Source: Brachybacterium subflavum (GTDB taxonomy: Bacteria; Actinomycetota; Actinomycetes; Actinomycetales; Dermabacteraceae). Taken from it: DNA of 64,000 nucleotides. The number at the start of each line of letters is the position of its first letter. Positions within the stretch are counted from its first letter, which is position 1. The notes under the pieces were generated by a model. It saw only the letters and a list, made by a program, of their open reading frames with translations. It did no database searches and was not told the DNA's origin. A program made the position numbers and the translations under genes. This document shows positions 31,019 through 39,112 of the stretch, piece by piece. The stretch is from NCBI RefSeq assembly GCF_009299795.1, contig NZ_VIGP01000002.1, positions 62,001-126,000 on the forward strand, read 5' to 3'.

Positions 31019-31090
31019 GGGTGGCGCCTCCTTTCCGAGGTGGACGGGCCGGTGCACCGGAGGCGCTGCCGGCCATGAGCTGCGAGAAAG

Positions 31091-31109
31091 TAAGGTTTGC
31101 CTTGCCTTC
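31091..31109. promoter_or_regulatory. DtxR/IdeR-type iron box in the prpD-comA leader
   Basis: TAAGGTTTGCCTTGCCTTC matches the DtxR 19-bp consensus at about 13 positions, with the central 15 bp matching 12 of 15. It lies just downstream of the predicted prpD transcription start, where a repressor would block transcription. Confidence 0.55.
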
Positions 31110-31121
31110 CTGCTGCTCGTC

Positions 31122-31150
31122 ATCACACCACGGAATTATCTTGACGTCAA
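31122..31150 (-). promoter_or_regulatory. Predicted promoter of the prpD-comA operon
   Basis: On the minus strand TTGACG (31150-31145), a 17-nt spacer and TGTGAT (31127-31122). The -35 sits inside the palindrome at 31140-31151 and the iron box follows about 15-30 nt downstream. Confidence 0.55.
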
Positions 31151-31151
31151 G
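31140..31151. promoter_or_regulatory. Perfect 12-bp palindrome, MarR-type operator candidate
   Basis: CTTGACGTCAAG is a perfect palindrome in an A/T-rich patch. The TTGA...TCAA form is common for MarR-family operators. It overlaps the -35 of the prpD promoter. No MarR gene is adjacent; the nearest in the window is at 12002. Confidence 0.5.
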
Positions 31152-31190
31152 AGAGTCCCGAGGGCGACTGCGTCCGATCGGAGAGCCGCG

Positions 31191-31220
31191 TCGACGCCGC
31201 GCGCGTCACCCGTCTATCCT
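31191..31220 (+). promoter_or_regulatory. Predicted promoter upstream of yceI
   Basis: TCGACG (31191-31196), an 18-nt spacer and TATCCT (31215-31220). It would give a GC-rich leader of about 100 nt before the small ORF at 31331, with potential hairpins such as TCCGA ... TCGGA. Confidence 0.45.
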
Positions 31221-31330
31221 GGGCCGACGTCAGGGCGTCCGATTTGTCCCTCCCGGGGCGTCGGAGGTCCGCCCGCCCGAGCGTCCGCATCCCGGCGCCC
31301 GGGACCGGCACCCATTCCAAGGAGCACCCC

Positions 31331-31420
31331 ATGCCCCACCCGAACACCACCTCCTCGGCGTGCGCGACGGAGTCGTCGCGCCCGATCCCGATGGCACCCG
31401 AGGGGACGGTGGTCCGCTGA
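31331..31420 (+). CDS. 29-residue upstream ORF, translationally coupled to yceI
   Basis: A short ORF starts at ATG 31331 behind AAGGAG about 6 nt upstream, the best ribosome site in this region. It encodes MPHPNTTSSACATESSRPIP and nine more residues, with one cysteine. Its TGA (31418-31420) shares one base with the ATG of yceI (TGATG). This is the layout of a coupled leader peptide. yceI itself has only a distant AGGGGA, so its translation may depend on this ORF. Confidence 0.55.
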   Translation: MPHPNTTSSACATESSRPIPMAPEGTVVR

Positions 31421-32103
31421 TGCCCTCCCAGCTCACAGGCACCTGGACCGTCGACCCCGACCACTCTCGGATCGGCTTCTCCTCCCGCCACGCGATGGTC
31501 ACGAAGGTGCGCGGCGCGTTCAACGACGTCGCCGGCACGATCGTCTTCGACGAGGACGACCACGACCGCTCGCACGTCGAGATCACCGTGCAGATGGCGA
31601 GCATCGACACCCGCAGCGCGGCGCGCGACGAGCACCTGCGCAGCGCCGACTTCTTCGACGTCGAGACCCACCCGGAGATGGTGTTCCGCTCGAACCGCGT
31701 CGAGGAGGTCGACGAGGGCGGCTACATCATCAGCGGCGACCTCACGATCCGCGGGGTCACGCGGCCGATGAGCATCCCGATGCACTTCGCGGGCGTGGAC
31801 ACCGATCCCTTCGGCAACCTGCGCGCGGGCTTCGAGGGCACGCGCCGCATCGACCGCCGCGACTGGGGCGTCACCTGGAACACCCCGCTGGACTCCGGCG
31901 GCCTGCTGGTCTCCGATCGCATCAGCCTCGAGTTCGAGATGTCGCTGATCAAGCAGTCCGACGAGGTCGCCCCGGCTCCCGAGGTCGACTCCGCGCACGC
32001 CGCTGACGCCGCCGATGCCGTCGATGCCGTCGATGCCGTCGAGGCCGACCCCGCCGACGATGCCGCCGAGCTCGCCGAGGGCGCCGGGCCCGCCGACAGG
32101 TGA
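31420..32103 (+). CDS. YceI-family protein with repeat-rich C-terminal tail
   Basis: 227 residues. The lipocalin-like YceI domain fills residues 1-180: GTWTVDPDHSRIGFSSRHAM, VEITVQMASIDTRSAARDEHLRSADFF, GDLTIRGVTRPM and the end ISLEFEMSLIK. YceI proteins bind polyisoprenoids or amphiphiles; no signal peptide is seen here, so it is probably cytosolic. The last about 45 residues are an acidic Ala/Asp/Val repeat (DAADAVDAVDAVEADPADDA), encoded by tandem 9-bp repeats. The start is tied to the upstream short ORF by a TGATG junction. Confidence 0.88.
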   Translation: MPSQLTGTWTVDPDHSRIGFSSRHAMVTKVRGAFNDVAGTIVFDEDDHDRSHVEITVQMASIDTRSAARDEHLRSADFFDVETHPEMVFRSNRVEEVDEGGYIISGDLTIRGVTRPMSIPMHFAGVDTDPFGNLRAGFEGTRRIDRRDWGVTWNTPLDSGGLLVSDRISLEFEMSLIKQSDEVAPAPEVDSAHAADAADAVDAVDAVEADPADDAAELAEGAGPADR

Positions 32104-32121
32104 TCTCCCGACCCTGAGCCC

Positions 32122-32160
32122 CGACGGGCCCGATCCGCACGCAGCGGATCGGGCCCGTCG
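32122..32160. terminator. Bidirectional terminator between yceI and the DsbA-family gene
   Basis: A perfect 17-bp stem (32122-32138 with 32144-32160) and ACGCA loop between convergent genes. Confidence 0.87.
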
Positions 32161-32198
32161 TCTCTCAGCGGAGCCCGGCTCCGCAGTCCGCGTCGACC

Positions 32199-33053
32199 TC
32201 AGCAGTCCCCGTCGATCCCGCAGGCCTCGCCGCCGACGACCCCGGTCTGCTCGTCGGACGCACGCGACGCGCCGTCCTCGCCGAGCAGACCGCGCGCCCT
32301 GCCGAGCTCCTCGAGGGCGCCGCGCAGAGCCTCGACCGGGAGTGCGCCCGGAGCGGCGTAGGCGTCGCCGAGGACCATGAACGGGACGCCGCGCGCACCC
32401 ATCTCGACCGCGGCGCGCACCTCCTCGTCGACCTCGGCGTCGTGGGCGTCCGTGGCCAGGACCTCGCGCGCCGCGGCATCGTCGAGCCCCGCGGCGACGG
32501 CGTGCTCCACGAGCACCTCGTCCTCGAAGGGGTCGAGCTCGCCGCGGAAGTAGCCGCGCTGCAGGGAGAGGAAGAAGTCCTTCGCGGCCTCCTCCCCCGC
32601 CGCGGCCCGCACCGCCTGCAGTAGTCGGTGCGCGGCCCGGGTGCTCGCGACCGGCCGCTCGAGCGCATAGTCGCGCCCGAGCTCGTGGGCGAGCTGCGCG
32701 ATCTGCTCCTCCATGCCGCGCACCTCATCCGCGCCGCGGCCGGTCTTCTGCATGAGGTGGTCGACGTTCGTGGGCGCCGACCCGGCGGCGCGCTCCTCGG
32801 CGCGCGTGGGGGCCGACGGGTCCAGCTCGAATGAATGGGTGCGCACCTGCACCTTCCCCGCGAGCCCCGCCTCCTGGATCGCCTGCTCGAGGCGGCCCTC
32901 GCCCACGTAGCACCAGGGGCAGACGACGTCGGTCCAGACATCGACGACGAGCGGCTGCCGGGAGCCGAGCGGGATCAGACCGGGGGCGGCGGCGGGTCCG
33001 GCGGCAGGGGCGGCAGCACGTGCGGCGTCGGGGGTGGATCCTGCAGGGCTCAT
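32199..33053 (-). CDS. DsbA-family thiol oxidoreductase, FrnE-like
   Basis: 284 residues. A thioredoxin-fold with an inserted helical domain. The active site CPWC is at 45-48 (VWTDVVCPWCYVGEGRLEQA) and the cis-proline region is GARGVPFMVLGD. There is no signal peptide, so it is a cytosolic FrnE-type disulfide oxidoreductase/isomerase. A second cysteine pair sits at the extreme C-terminus (EACGIDGDC), as in FrnE relatives. The N-terminal 30 residues are Ala/Pro-rich. A TAGCGT -10 (33108-33113, minus strand) lies about 55 nt upstream. Confidence 0.88.
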   Translation of the reverse strand: MSPAGSTPDAARAAAPAAGPAAAPGLIPLGSRQPLVVDVWTDVVCPWCYVGEGRLEQAIQEAGLAGKVQVRTHSFELDPSAPTRAEERAAGSAPTNVDHLMQKTGRGADEVRGMEEQIAQLAHELGRDYALERPVASTRAAHRLLQAVRAAAGEEAAKDFFLSLQRGYFRGELDPFEDEVLVEHAVAAGLDDAAAREVLATDAHDAEVDEEVRAAVEMGARGVPFMVLGDAYAAPGALPVEALRGALEELGRARGLLGEDGASRASDEQTGVVGGEACGIDGDC

Positions 33054-33188
33054 GACGGCTCATCTCCGAGAAGGGCGGTGTGGGAGCGCGGGACGGCTCG
33101 ATGCGCTCACGCTACGCTCGTGCCCGCACGCGCAGCGCCTGCAGTCGAGTGCCCTCCCGCACCTCCGGACGCGCCCGCCCGCTGCGAG

Positions 33189-35072
33189 ATGAACTGCACG
33201 CCCGTCCGGACGGAGCCCGCCGTGACCCTCCCCATCGCCCTCGCGGTCGCCGCGATCATCGTGATCTGCGCGACCGACGTGATCGCGCCGCGCGTGCGGA
33301 CCGCGGCACCCCTGATCCTCGTGGGCATCGGGATCCTCGTCTCCGTCATCCCCGGGGTGCCGGCCGTCGAGATCGAGCCCGAGCTGATCCTCGAGGTGAT
33401 CCTGCCGCCGCTGCTGTACGCCTCCGCGGTGCGGATGCCCGCGATCAGCTTCCGCCGCGACATCTACCCGATCAGCGCTCTCTCGATCATCCTCGTGATC
33501 ACCTCCTCGCTGGCGCTCGGGGGCCTCTTCGCCTGGCTGATCCCGGGCGTCTCCTACGTGTGGGGCGTGGCGCTGGGCGCCGTGCTGAGCCCGACGGACG
33601 CGGTCGCGACCTCGATCATCCGCGGTGGGCGCGTGCCCGGTCGAGTGGTGACGATCCTCGAGGGCGAGAGCCTGCTGAACGACGCGACCGCCCTGGTCAT
33701 CCTGCGCACGGCCATCGTCGCGACGGCCTCCGGGTTCTCGCTCGCGGGCGCGCTGGGCTCCTTCGCCTGGTCGCTCGTGGTGGCGATCATCATCGGCGCC
33801 CTGGTGGCGGCCGTGAGCTTCGCGGTGCGCAAGCACATCGAGAGCGCGACCGTGAACACCGCGCTCACCTTCACGCTGCCGTTCATCGCCTCGGTGCCCA
33901 CGGAGATGCTGGGCAGCTCGGGTCTGGTCGCGGCGGTGGTCGCGGGACTCATCACGGGCACCCTCGATCCGCGGGTGCTGCCGCCGCGCCACCGCATGTC
34001 CAGCGCGGAGAACTGGGCGAGCATCCAGCTGCTGCTCGAGGGCTTCGTGTTCCTCACCATGGGCCTGCAGATCACCACCGTGCTCGAGTCCCTGCACGCG
34101 GACAGCTTCGGGATCCTCGCGGGCCTCGGCCTCACCGCGCTCGCGCTCGTGGTCACCCTCGCCGTGCGCTCGCTGCTGGTGCGCACCCTCCTCAAGCGCC
34201 TGCGGCGCTCGCGCGTGCGCGGCGAGGCGATGAACGAGCGCATCGAGGCGATGCAGCGCATGATCGACGCGGGCGAGGAGATCCGCATGCCCCGGCGCGG
34301 AGGCCCGCGCCGGGGCGAGTCGGTGACCGTGAAGAACACCGAGCTCTTCGCGACGAGGCTGCGCCGCGCCCGCGCGGACTCCGGCTACTACTCCCGCCAG
34401 GACCTCGGACGCAGCGAGGGCATGATGCTGGTGTGGGGCGGGATGCGCGGCGCCGTCACCGTGGCCGCCGCCCAGACCCTTCCCGCCTCGGTCCCCCACC
34501 GCCCGCTGCTGGTGTTCGTCGCCTTCGCCGTCGCCACCCTCTCCCTGCTGATCCAGGGCGGGACCGTCGGCAGGCTCGCGAACCGCCTCTTCCCGGCCGG
34601 AGAGGCCGACGCCGAGGCCGAGGAGTTCGATCGTCGCCAGCGCGAGGCGATCTTCGACCTCCTCGCCGGCGCCGCGGCCGCAGCCGGAGGCAGCAGCACG
34701 ATCGGCACGGCGGACGGCGAGCGCGGGATCGACGGCGAGGGAGTCGACGAGAGCGGGCCGGACGAGCGCGGGCCGGACCAGCGCGGGGCCGACGAGAACG
34801 GGTCGAGCCGGCCCGGGGACGGCGAGGTCCCGGCCGGGCACGACGGCGGGGACGAGCGGAACGGGCGATCGGGCGCCGCTCCCGACCGCGACGGCTCTCC
34901 CGGTCACCGCCCCGACAAGGCGGAGATGCTGCGGATCCTGAGGGCCCAGCGCAAGGCCCTCCTGGACGCGCGCGATGACGGGCTGTTCGACGCGGAGATG
35001 ATCGAGCACGTGCTCGCGACGATCGATGCCGAGCAGATCTCCGTGGAGATGCGCGGCGCCCCCGTCGACTGA
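33189..35072 (+). CDS. Na+/H+ antiporter, CPA1 (NhaP/NhaK) family
   Basis: 627 residues with about 12 membrane helices. Family landmarks are LEVILPPLLYASAVRMP, GVALGAVLSPTDAVATS (ion-binding Asp) and LEGESLLNDATALVILR, plus the late helix VWGGMRGAVTVAAAQTLP. It exchanges cytosolic Na+ or K+ for protons. A cytosolic C-terminal region holds a hydrophilic linker with SGPDERGPDQRGAD-like repeats, then a conserved helical end (AEMLRILRAQRKALLDARDD). The start could be ATG 33189 or GTG 33222; the latter has a better-spaced GGAG. The 3' end converges with lysE with only 19 bp between. Confidence 0.9.
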   Translation: MNCTPVRTEPAVTLPIALAVAAIIVICATDVIAPRVRTAAPLILVGIGILVSVIPGVPAVEIEPELILEVILPPLLYASAVRMPAISFRRDIYPISALSIILVITSSLALGGLFAWLIPGVSYVWGVALGAVLSPTDAVATSIIRGGRVPGRVVTILEGESLLNDATALVILRTAIVATASGFSLAGALGSFAWSLVVAIIIGALVAAVSFAVRKHIESATVNTALTFTLPFIASVPTEMLGSSGLVAAVVAGLITGTLDPRVLPPRHRMSSAENWASIQLLLEGFVFLTMGLQITTVLESLHADSFGILAGLGLTALALVVTLAVRSLLVRTLLKRLRRSRVRGEAMNERIEAMQRMIDAGEEIRMPRRGGPRRGESVTVKNTELFATRLRRARADSGYYSRQDLGRSEGMMLVWGGMRGAVTVAAAQTLPASVPHRPLLVFVAFAVATLSLLIQGGTVGRLANRLFPAGEADAEAEEFDRRQREAIFDLLAGAAAAAGGSSTIGTADGERGIDGEGVDESGPDERGPDQRGADENGSSRPGDGEVPAGHDGGDERNGRSGAAPDRDGSPGHRPDKAEMLRILRAQRKALLDARDDGLFDAEMIEHVLATIDAEQISVEMRGAPVD

Positions 35073-35091
35073 TCTTGTCCGCGCGACGGGC

Positions 35092-35703
35092 TCAGCCGCC
35101 CGCCACCAGCATCGCCGCGACCACGAGCATCGTTCCGGCGACCAGGGCGTCCAGCACGCGCCAGGCGCGCGGGCTCGCGAGCGGGCCGCTGAGCGCCCGG
35201 GCGCCGAACCCGAGCGCCGAGAACCACAGCGCGCTGCCGGCGACGGCCCCCAGGGCGAACTGCCAGCGCTCGGCCCCGTGCGTCGCCGCGACCGAACCCA
35301 GCAGGAGCACGGTGTCGAGGTACACGTGCGGGTTCAGCCAGGTGAGCGCGAGCGCGGTGAGCACGACGGCGATCCTCCCGCCGCGTCGGTCCGACGGCCC
35401 CTCCGCCTCGAGCGCCTCGCCCGTCGGCCGCAGTGCCCGACGCGCGGCGAGGAGCGCATAGCCGACGAGGAACGCGGCGCCCGCCCACCGCGCCACCTGC
35501 ACCAGCTGCGGCGCACCCGCGACCAGCAGTCCGAGACCGCCCGCGCCGGCGCTGATCAGCGCGACGTCCGAGAGCGTGCAGACCACGACCACGGCGAGCA
35601 CGTGCTCGCGGCGCAGGCCCTGGCGCAGCACGAACACGTTCTGCGAGCCGATGGCGACGATGAGCGCGAGGCCCGTGAGCAGGCCGTGGAGGGAAGCAGG
35701 CAT
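35092..35703 (-). CDS. lysE: LysE/ArgO-family basic amino acid exporter
   Basis: 203 residues with six hydrophobic helices. The N-terminal LLTGLALIVAIGSQNVFVLRQGLRREHVL is the LysE signature, and LTWLNPHVYLDTVLLLGS is the conserved NPH region. It exports L-lysine and L-arginine. It is divergent from a LysG-type regulator, the arrangement known from Corynebacterium, where lysine-loaded LysG activates lysE. The ATG at 35703 is 6 nt after TAGCGT (35710-35715, minus strand). Confidence 0.92.
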   Translation of the reverse strand: MPASLHGLLTGLALIVAIGSQNVFVLRQGLRREHVLAVVVVCTLSDVALISAGAGGLGLLVAGAPQLVQVARWAGAAFLVGYALLAARRALRPTGEALEAEGPSDRRGGRIAVVLTALALTWLNPHVYLDTVLLLGSVAATHGAERWQFALGAVAGSALWFSALGFGARALSGPLASPRAWRVLDALVAGTMLVVAAMLVAGG

Positions 35704-35772
35704 CCTTCGACGCTACGAGCTGCACATCTGAAGCACCAGCGAGGATTGCTGATGCAGATGTAGCGTCGCTTC
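35704..35772. promoter_or_regulatory. lysE/lysG divergent regulatory region with mirrored -10 boxes
   Basis: This 69-bp gap has TAGCGT exactly 6 nt before each ATG: 35710-35715 on the minus strand and 35761-35766 on the plus strand. The inner region holds the inverted repeat CATCTG ... CAGATG, a LysG-type operator candidate. Neither side has a good -35, consistent with activator dependence. Confidence 0.65.
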
Positions 35773-36744
35773 ATGAGCTCCGATCCCCTCAGCGTCGAAC
35801 CCGTCAGCGACGATCCTGTGCACGCCGCTCCTGCCCGCGTCGACACCGTCCGCATCGATCCCGTCCTCGCGCAGACCCTGGCCGTGGTGGTGGACGAGGG
35901 GTCGCTCGAGGCGGCGTCCCGGCACCTGCATCTCACGCCGTCCGCGGTGAGCCAGCGCGTGCGCCTGCTCGAGCAGCAGCTGGGGCGCCGTCTGCTCGTG
36001 CGCTCCCGGCCGGTCGGCGCCACCGCGGCCGGGCAGGCGGTGATCCGCTACGCGCGCCGCCACGCGCTCATCGAGCACGAGGCGCAGGAGGCCCTCGGCC
36101 TCGAGGGAGAGGCCCAGGCGCCCCGGGTCTCGGTCGCGGTGAACTCCGACTCCTCGGCCACCTGGTTCATCGAACCGCTGGCGGCGTTCGTCGCCGCGCA
36201 CAGCGTCCAGGTCGAGGTGCTGAGGGAGGACCAGGACGCGACCGCGCGGCTGCTCGAGAGCGGCGCCGCGATGGCCGCCGTGACCTCCTCCGCGCAGCCC
36301 TCCCCCGGCTGCTCGGTGACGGAGCTGGGCAGCCTCGTCTACGAGGCGGTCGCCGCACCGCGGTGGTGCGAGCGCTGGGGCGCGGGCTCCGACGGGGCGT
36401 CGGCCGATGTCCTCGCCCGCGCCCCGCGCATCGACTTCGACCGCACCGACCAGCTGCAGGCGCAGTGGCTCCGCGCGCACGGCGTCGACCCGGCGGCGGC
36501 TCCGCGCCACCTGATGCCCTCGACGCACGATCTCGCGAGCGCGGTCGTGGAGGGGATCGGCTGGGCGATGATGCCGCTGCAGCAGTCCGTGCCGCTGCGC
36601 GAGGCGGGCGCTGTGGTCGCCCTGGGCGGCCCCGAGGTCGCGACGCCGCTGTTCTGGCAGGCCTGGCGCACACCGCCCGTGCTGCTGCGGGACCTGGGCG
36701 AGCACGTCGAGGCCGCCGCCCGCCGCGAGCTGCGCTCGGCATAG
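35773..36744 (+). CDS. lysG: LysR-family regulator of lysE (LysG/ArgP-like)
   Basis: 323 residues. The winged helix-turn-helix covers about residues 32-90: LAQTLAVVVDEGSLEAASRHLHLTPSAVSQRVRLLEQQLG. The substrate-binding domain follows (RVSVAVNSDSSATWFIEPLAAF). It should sense intracellular lysine/arginine and activate the divergent exporter gene. The first 25 residues are an extra SDPLSVEPVSDDP-like tail. The start at 35773 is supported by the mirrored -10 box. Confidence 0.9.
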   Translation: MSSDPLSVEPVSDDPVHAAPARVDTVRIDPVLAQTLAVVVDEGSLEAASRHLHLTPSAVSQRVRLLEQQLGRRLLVRSRPVGATAAGQAVIRYARRHALIEHEAQEALGLEGEAQAPRVSVAVNSDSSATWFIEPLAAFVAAHSVQVEVLREDQDATARLLESGAAMAAVTSSAQPSPGCSVTELGSLVYEAVAAPRWCERWGAGSDGASADVLARAPRIDFDRTDQLQAQWLRAHGVDPAAAPRHLMPSTHDLASAVVEGIGWAMMPLQQSVPLREAGAVVALGGPEVATPLFWQAWRTPPVLLRDLGEHVEAAARRELRSA

Positions 36745-36783
36745 GCTGGTCCGCGACCCCGCCGCGCCAGGAAGGACCCCTCC

Positions 36784-38130
36784 ATGCCCCTCTCCGCCCC
36801 GACCGCCGATGAGCTCGAGCTGCTGCAGGACGAGGCCGTGCGGATCACCCGCGACCTGATCCGCATCGACACCAGCAACTTCGGCGGGAACAGGGGTCCG
36901 GGAGAGCGCGAGGCCGCCGAGTACGTGGTCCGCGAGCTGCAGGAGGTCGGGTACGAGCCCGAGATCATGGAGTCCGAGCCCGGGCGCGCGAGCGTGGTGC
37001 TGCGCATCCCCGGCGAGGACCGCGAGCGCGGCGGCCTGGTGATCCACGGTCACCTCGACGTCGTGCCCGCGAACGCCGAGGACTGGAGCGTCGACCCCTT
37101 CGCCGCCGAGGTGCGCGACGGCGTCCTCTACGGCCGCGGCGCCGTGGACATGAAGGACATGGACGGGATGATCCTCGCGCTCGTGCGGCACCTCGCCCGC
37201 ACCGGGCAGAAGCCGCCGCGGGACCTGGTCATCGTCATGTTCGCCGACGAGGAGGCCGGCGGCGTGCTCGGCTCCCGCTGGATCGTCGAGCACCGTCCCG
37301 ACGTGTTCGAGGGCTGCACCGAGGCGATCAGCGAGGTGGGCGGCTACTCGATCACCGTCCCCGAGAAGGGCACAGGCCGCGACGTGCGCGCCTACCTGCT
37401 GCAGACCGCCGAGAAGGGCTACGCGTGGATGCGTCTGCGGGCGCACGGCCGGGCGGGCCACGGCTCGGTCCCCAACGACGAGAACGCGATCGTGCGGCTG
37501 TCCCGGGCGATCGCCGCGATCGACGCGCACGAGTTCCCCTTCGAGTACATCGCGAGCGTGCGCACGCTCTTCGACCAGGTGGGCGAGATCAGCGGGCGCG
37601 CGTGGGACGAGGCTGATCCCGGGGCGTTCCTGCCGCTGCTGGGCGGTGCGCGCCAGTTCGTCTCCGGCACCCTCTCGGACACCGCGAACGCGACCACGCT
37701 GCGCGCCGGGTACAAGGGCAACGTGATCCCACAGACCGCCGAGGCAGAGCTCGACTGCCGCTTCCTCCCCGGCCACCAGGACGAGCTGCTGGCCCTCATC
37801 GACGAGCTCTCGGGACCCGACGTCGAGATGATCGTGGACACCCTGGGCATCTCGCTCGACGCGCCCGACGACACCCCGTTCGTCGACGCCATGCACCGCG
37901 CGATCCTCGCCGAGGACCCGGGGGCCGAGCTCCTCCCCTACTGCCTGAGCGGCGGCACGGACAACAAGCAGCTCGCCGGGCTCGGCATCACCGGCTACGG
38001 CTTCGCACCCCTGCAGCTGCCCGCGGACCTCGACTTCGCGCCCCTGTTCCACGGCATCGACGAGCGCGTGCCGGTGGACGCGATCCGCTTCGGCGCCCGC
38101 GTGCTGCTGCGGCTCGTCTCGGACTGCTGA
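36784..38130 (+). CDS. M20 family metallopeptidase/deacylase
   Basis: 448 residues. A zinc-dependent M20 fold: GHLDVVPA (first metal His and Asp), GRGAVDMKDMDGM (bridging Asp), MFADEEAGG (catalytic Glu and ligand Glu), a dimerisation domain starting RLRAHGRAGHGSVPNDENA, and the late SGGTDNK ligand region. It resembles ArgE/DapE/carboxypeptidase-like M20 proteins common in actinobacteria; the peptide or acyl-amino-acid substrate is not defined. AGGAAGGA precedes the ATG at good spacing. It is not obviously linked to its neighbours. Confidence 0.88.
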   Translation: MPLSAPTADELELLQDEAVRITRDLIRIDTSNFGGNRGPGEREAAEYVVRELQEVGYEPEIMESEPGRASVVLRIPGEDRERGGLVIHGHLDVVPANAEDWSVDPFAAEVRDGVLYGRGAVDMKDMDGMILALVRHLARTGQKPPRDLVIVMFADEEAGGVLGSRWIVEHRPDVFEGCTEAISEVGGYSITVPEKGTGRDVRAYLLQTAEKGYAWMRLRAHGRAGHGSVPNDENAIVRLSRAIAAIDAHEFPFEYIASVRTLFDQVGEISGRAWDEADPGAFLPLLGGARQFVSGTLSDTANATTLRAGYKGNVIPQTAEAELDCRFLPGHQDELLALIDELSGPDVEMIVDTLGISLDAPDDTPFVDAMHRAILAEDPGAELLPYCLSGGTDNKQLAGLGITGYGFAPLQLPADLDFAPLFHGIDERVPVDAIRFGARVLLRLVSDC

Positions 38131-38143
38131 CGGGGCGGTCGGC

Positions 38144-38521
38144 TCAGAGCGCCGCGCCGAGGACCATGCCCGCCGCGGCGGCCGCCGAGCCGACGACGAG
38201 CGAGCCCAGCAGGTTCCCGAGCGCGTAGAGCACGCGGCGCTCCTGGAGGAGCCGCGCGGTCTCGACGCTCGCGGTCGAGAAGGTCGTGTAGCCGCCGAGG
38301 AACCCCGCGCCCAGCACGACCTGCAGCTCGGGGCTCAGCAGCTGGGCGCCGAGCATCCCGGTGACGAGGCCCAGCAGCAGCGAGCCGCTGACGTTGATGA
38401 GCACCGTCCCCCAGGGCATGGCGCCGGAGATGCGGGAGCGGATCAGTCCGTCGGCCACGAAGCGCGCGACCGCGCCGACGCCGCCGGCGAGGCTGAGGAG
38501 GACGAAGACCGCCGGGCTCAT
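38144..38521 (-). CDS. crcB: Fluoride channel subunit Fluc/CrcB (second of a pair)
   Basis: 125 residues, four membrane helices. The Fluc motif GTVLINVSGSLLLGLVTGML and the pore phenylalanine region GFLGGYTTFSTASVET (TTFST) are present. Fluc exports fluoride passively as a dual-topology dimer. Its ATG overlaps the stop of the first crcB by 4 bp, and the two unequal paralogues probably form a heterodimer. Confidence 0.92.
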   Translation of the reverse strand: MSPAVFVLLSLAGGVGAVARFVADGLIRSRISGAMPWGTVLINVSGSLLLGLVTGMLGAQLLSPELQVVLGAGFLGGYTTFSTASVETARLLQERRVLYALGNLLGSLVVGSAAAAAGMVLGAAL

Positions 38522-39105
38522 CGGACGGCCCCCTCGGTGGGCTGAGGCGTGCGGCGGGAGGCGACGAGGATGCCGGCGGCCGCGCAGAGCACGCCGAGCA
38601 CCACGCTGACCAGTCCGAAGGCGATCCCCATGAGGACCTGACCGCCCGCCATGAGCTGATCCGCGGCAAGGGCGAGCGAGCTGTACGAGGTGAAGCCTCC
38701 CATCACCCCGGTGCCGATGCCCAGGCGCAGCGCGCGGCGCACGCCCTGGTCGGGCCCGCTGCGGGCGAGGGCCTCCAGCAGGACGCCGAGCAGGAAGGCT
38801 CCCACGAGGTTGATCGCGAACAGGGCGATCGGCACTCCCCCCAGCTCGGGGACGGCGAGGGTCAGAGCCTCCCGGGCGGCCGTGCCGGCGGCGCCGCCGA
38901 CGAGGACCAGCGCGATCGAGCCGGGCCGCAGGTGCAGGGGCCGGATGCGGGCGCGTGGGAGGAGATCGGGAGCGAGGGTCGCCTCGCCCGGGATCGGGTC
39001 GCGGGAAGGGCCGGGAGGGTTGGGGCTCTCGGCGTCGGGATCGAGCGGGATCTCGGGGTGCGGGTCCTCGGGCCGAGAGCCGGACCGGGCGTCGGGTCGG
39101 GTCAC
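38518..39105 (-). CDS. crcB: Fluoride channel subunit Fluc/CrcB with N-terminal extension
   Basis: 195 residues, about 70 longer than its partner because of a Pro/Asp/Arg-rich cytosolic N-terminus (residues 1-60). The channel domain shows IALFAINLVGAFLLGVLLEAL and the GVMGGFTSYSSLALAAD region; this copy has FTSYSS in place of the usual TTFST. The start is GTG 39105, and an internal start nearer the first helix cannot be excluded. It overlaps the downstream subunit by 4 bp. Confidence 0.88.
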   Translation of the reverse strand: MTRPDARSGSRPEDPHPEIPLDPDAESPNPPGPSRDPIPGEATLAPDLLPRARIRPLHLRPGSIALVLVGGAAGTAAREALTLAVPELGGVPIALFAINLVGAFLLGVLLEALARSGPDQGVRRALRLGIGTGVMGGFTSYSSLALAADQLMAGGQVLMGIAFGLVSVVLGVLCAAAGILVASRRTPQPTEGAVR

Positions 39106-39112
39106 GGGTCAC

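Noticed and set aside
35713..38052. 779-codon minus-strand open frame across lysG and the M20 peptidase
   Set aside because: It covers two well-supported plus-strand genes and reads as low-complexity Arg/Ala/Gly/Val text.
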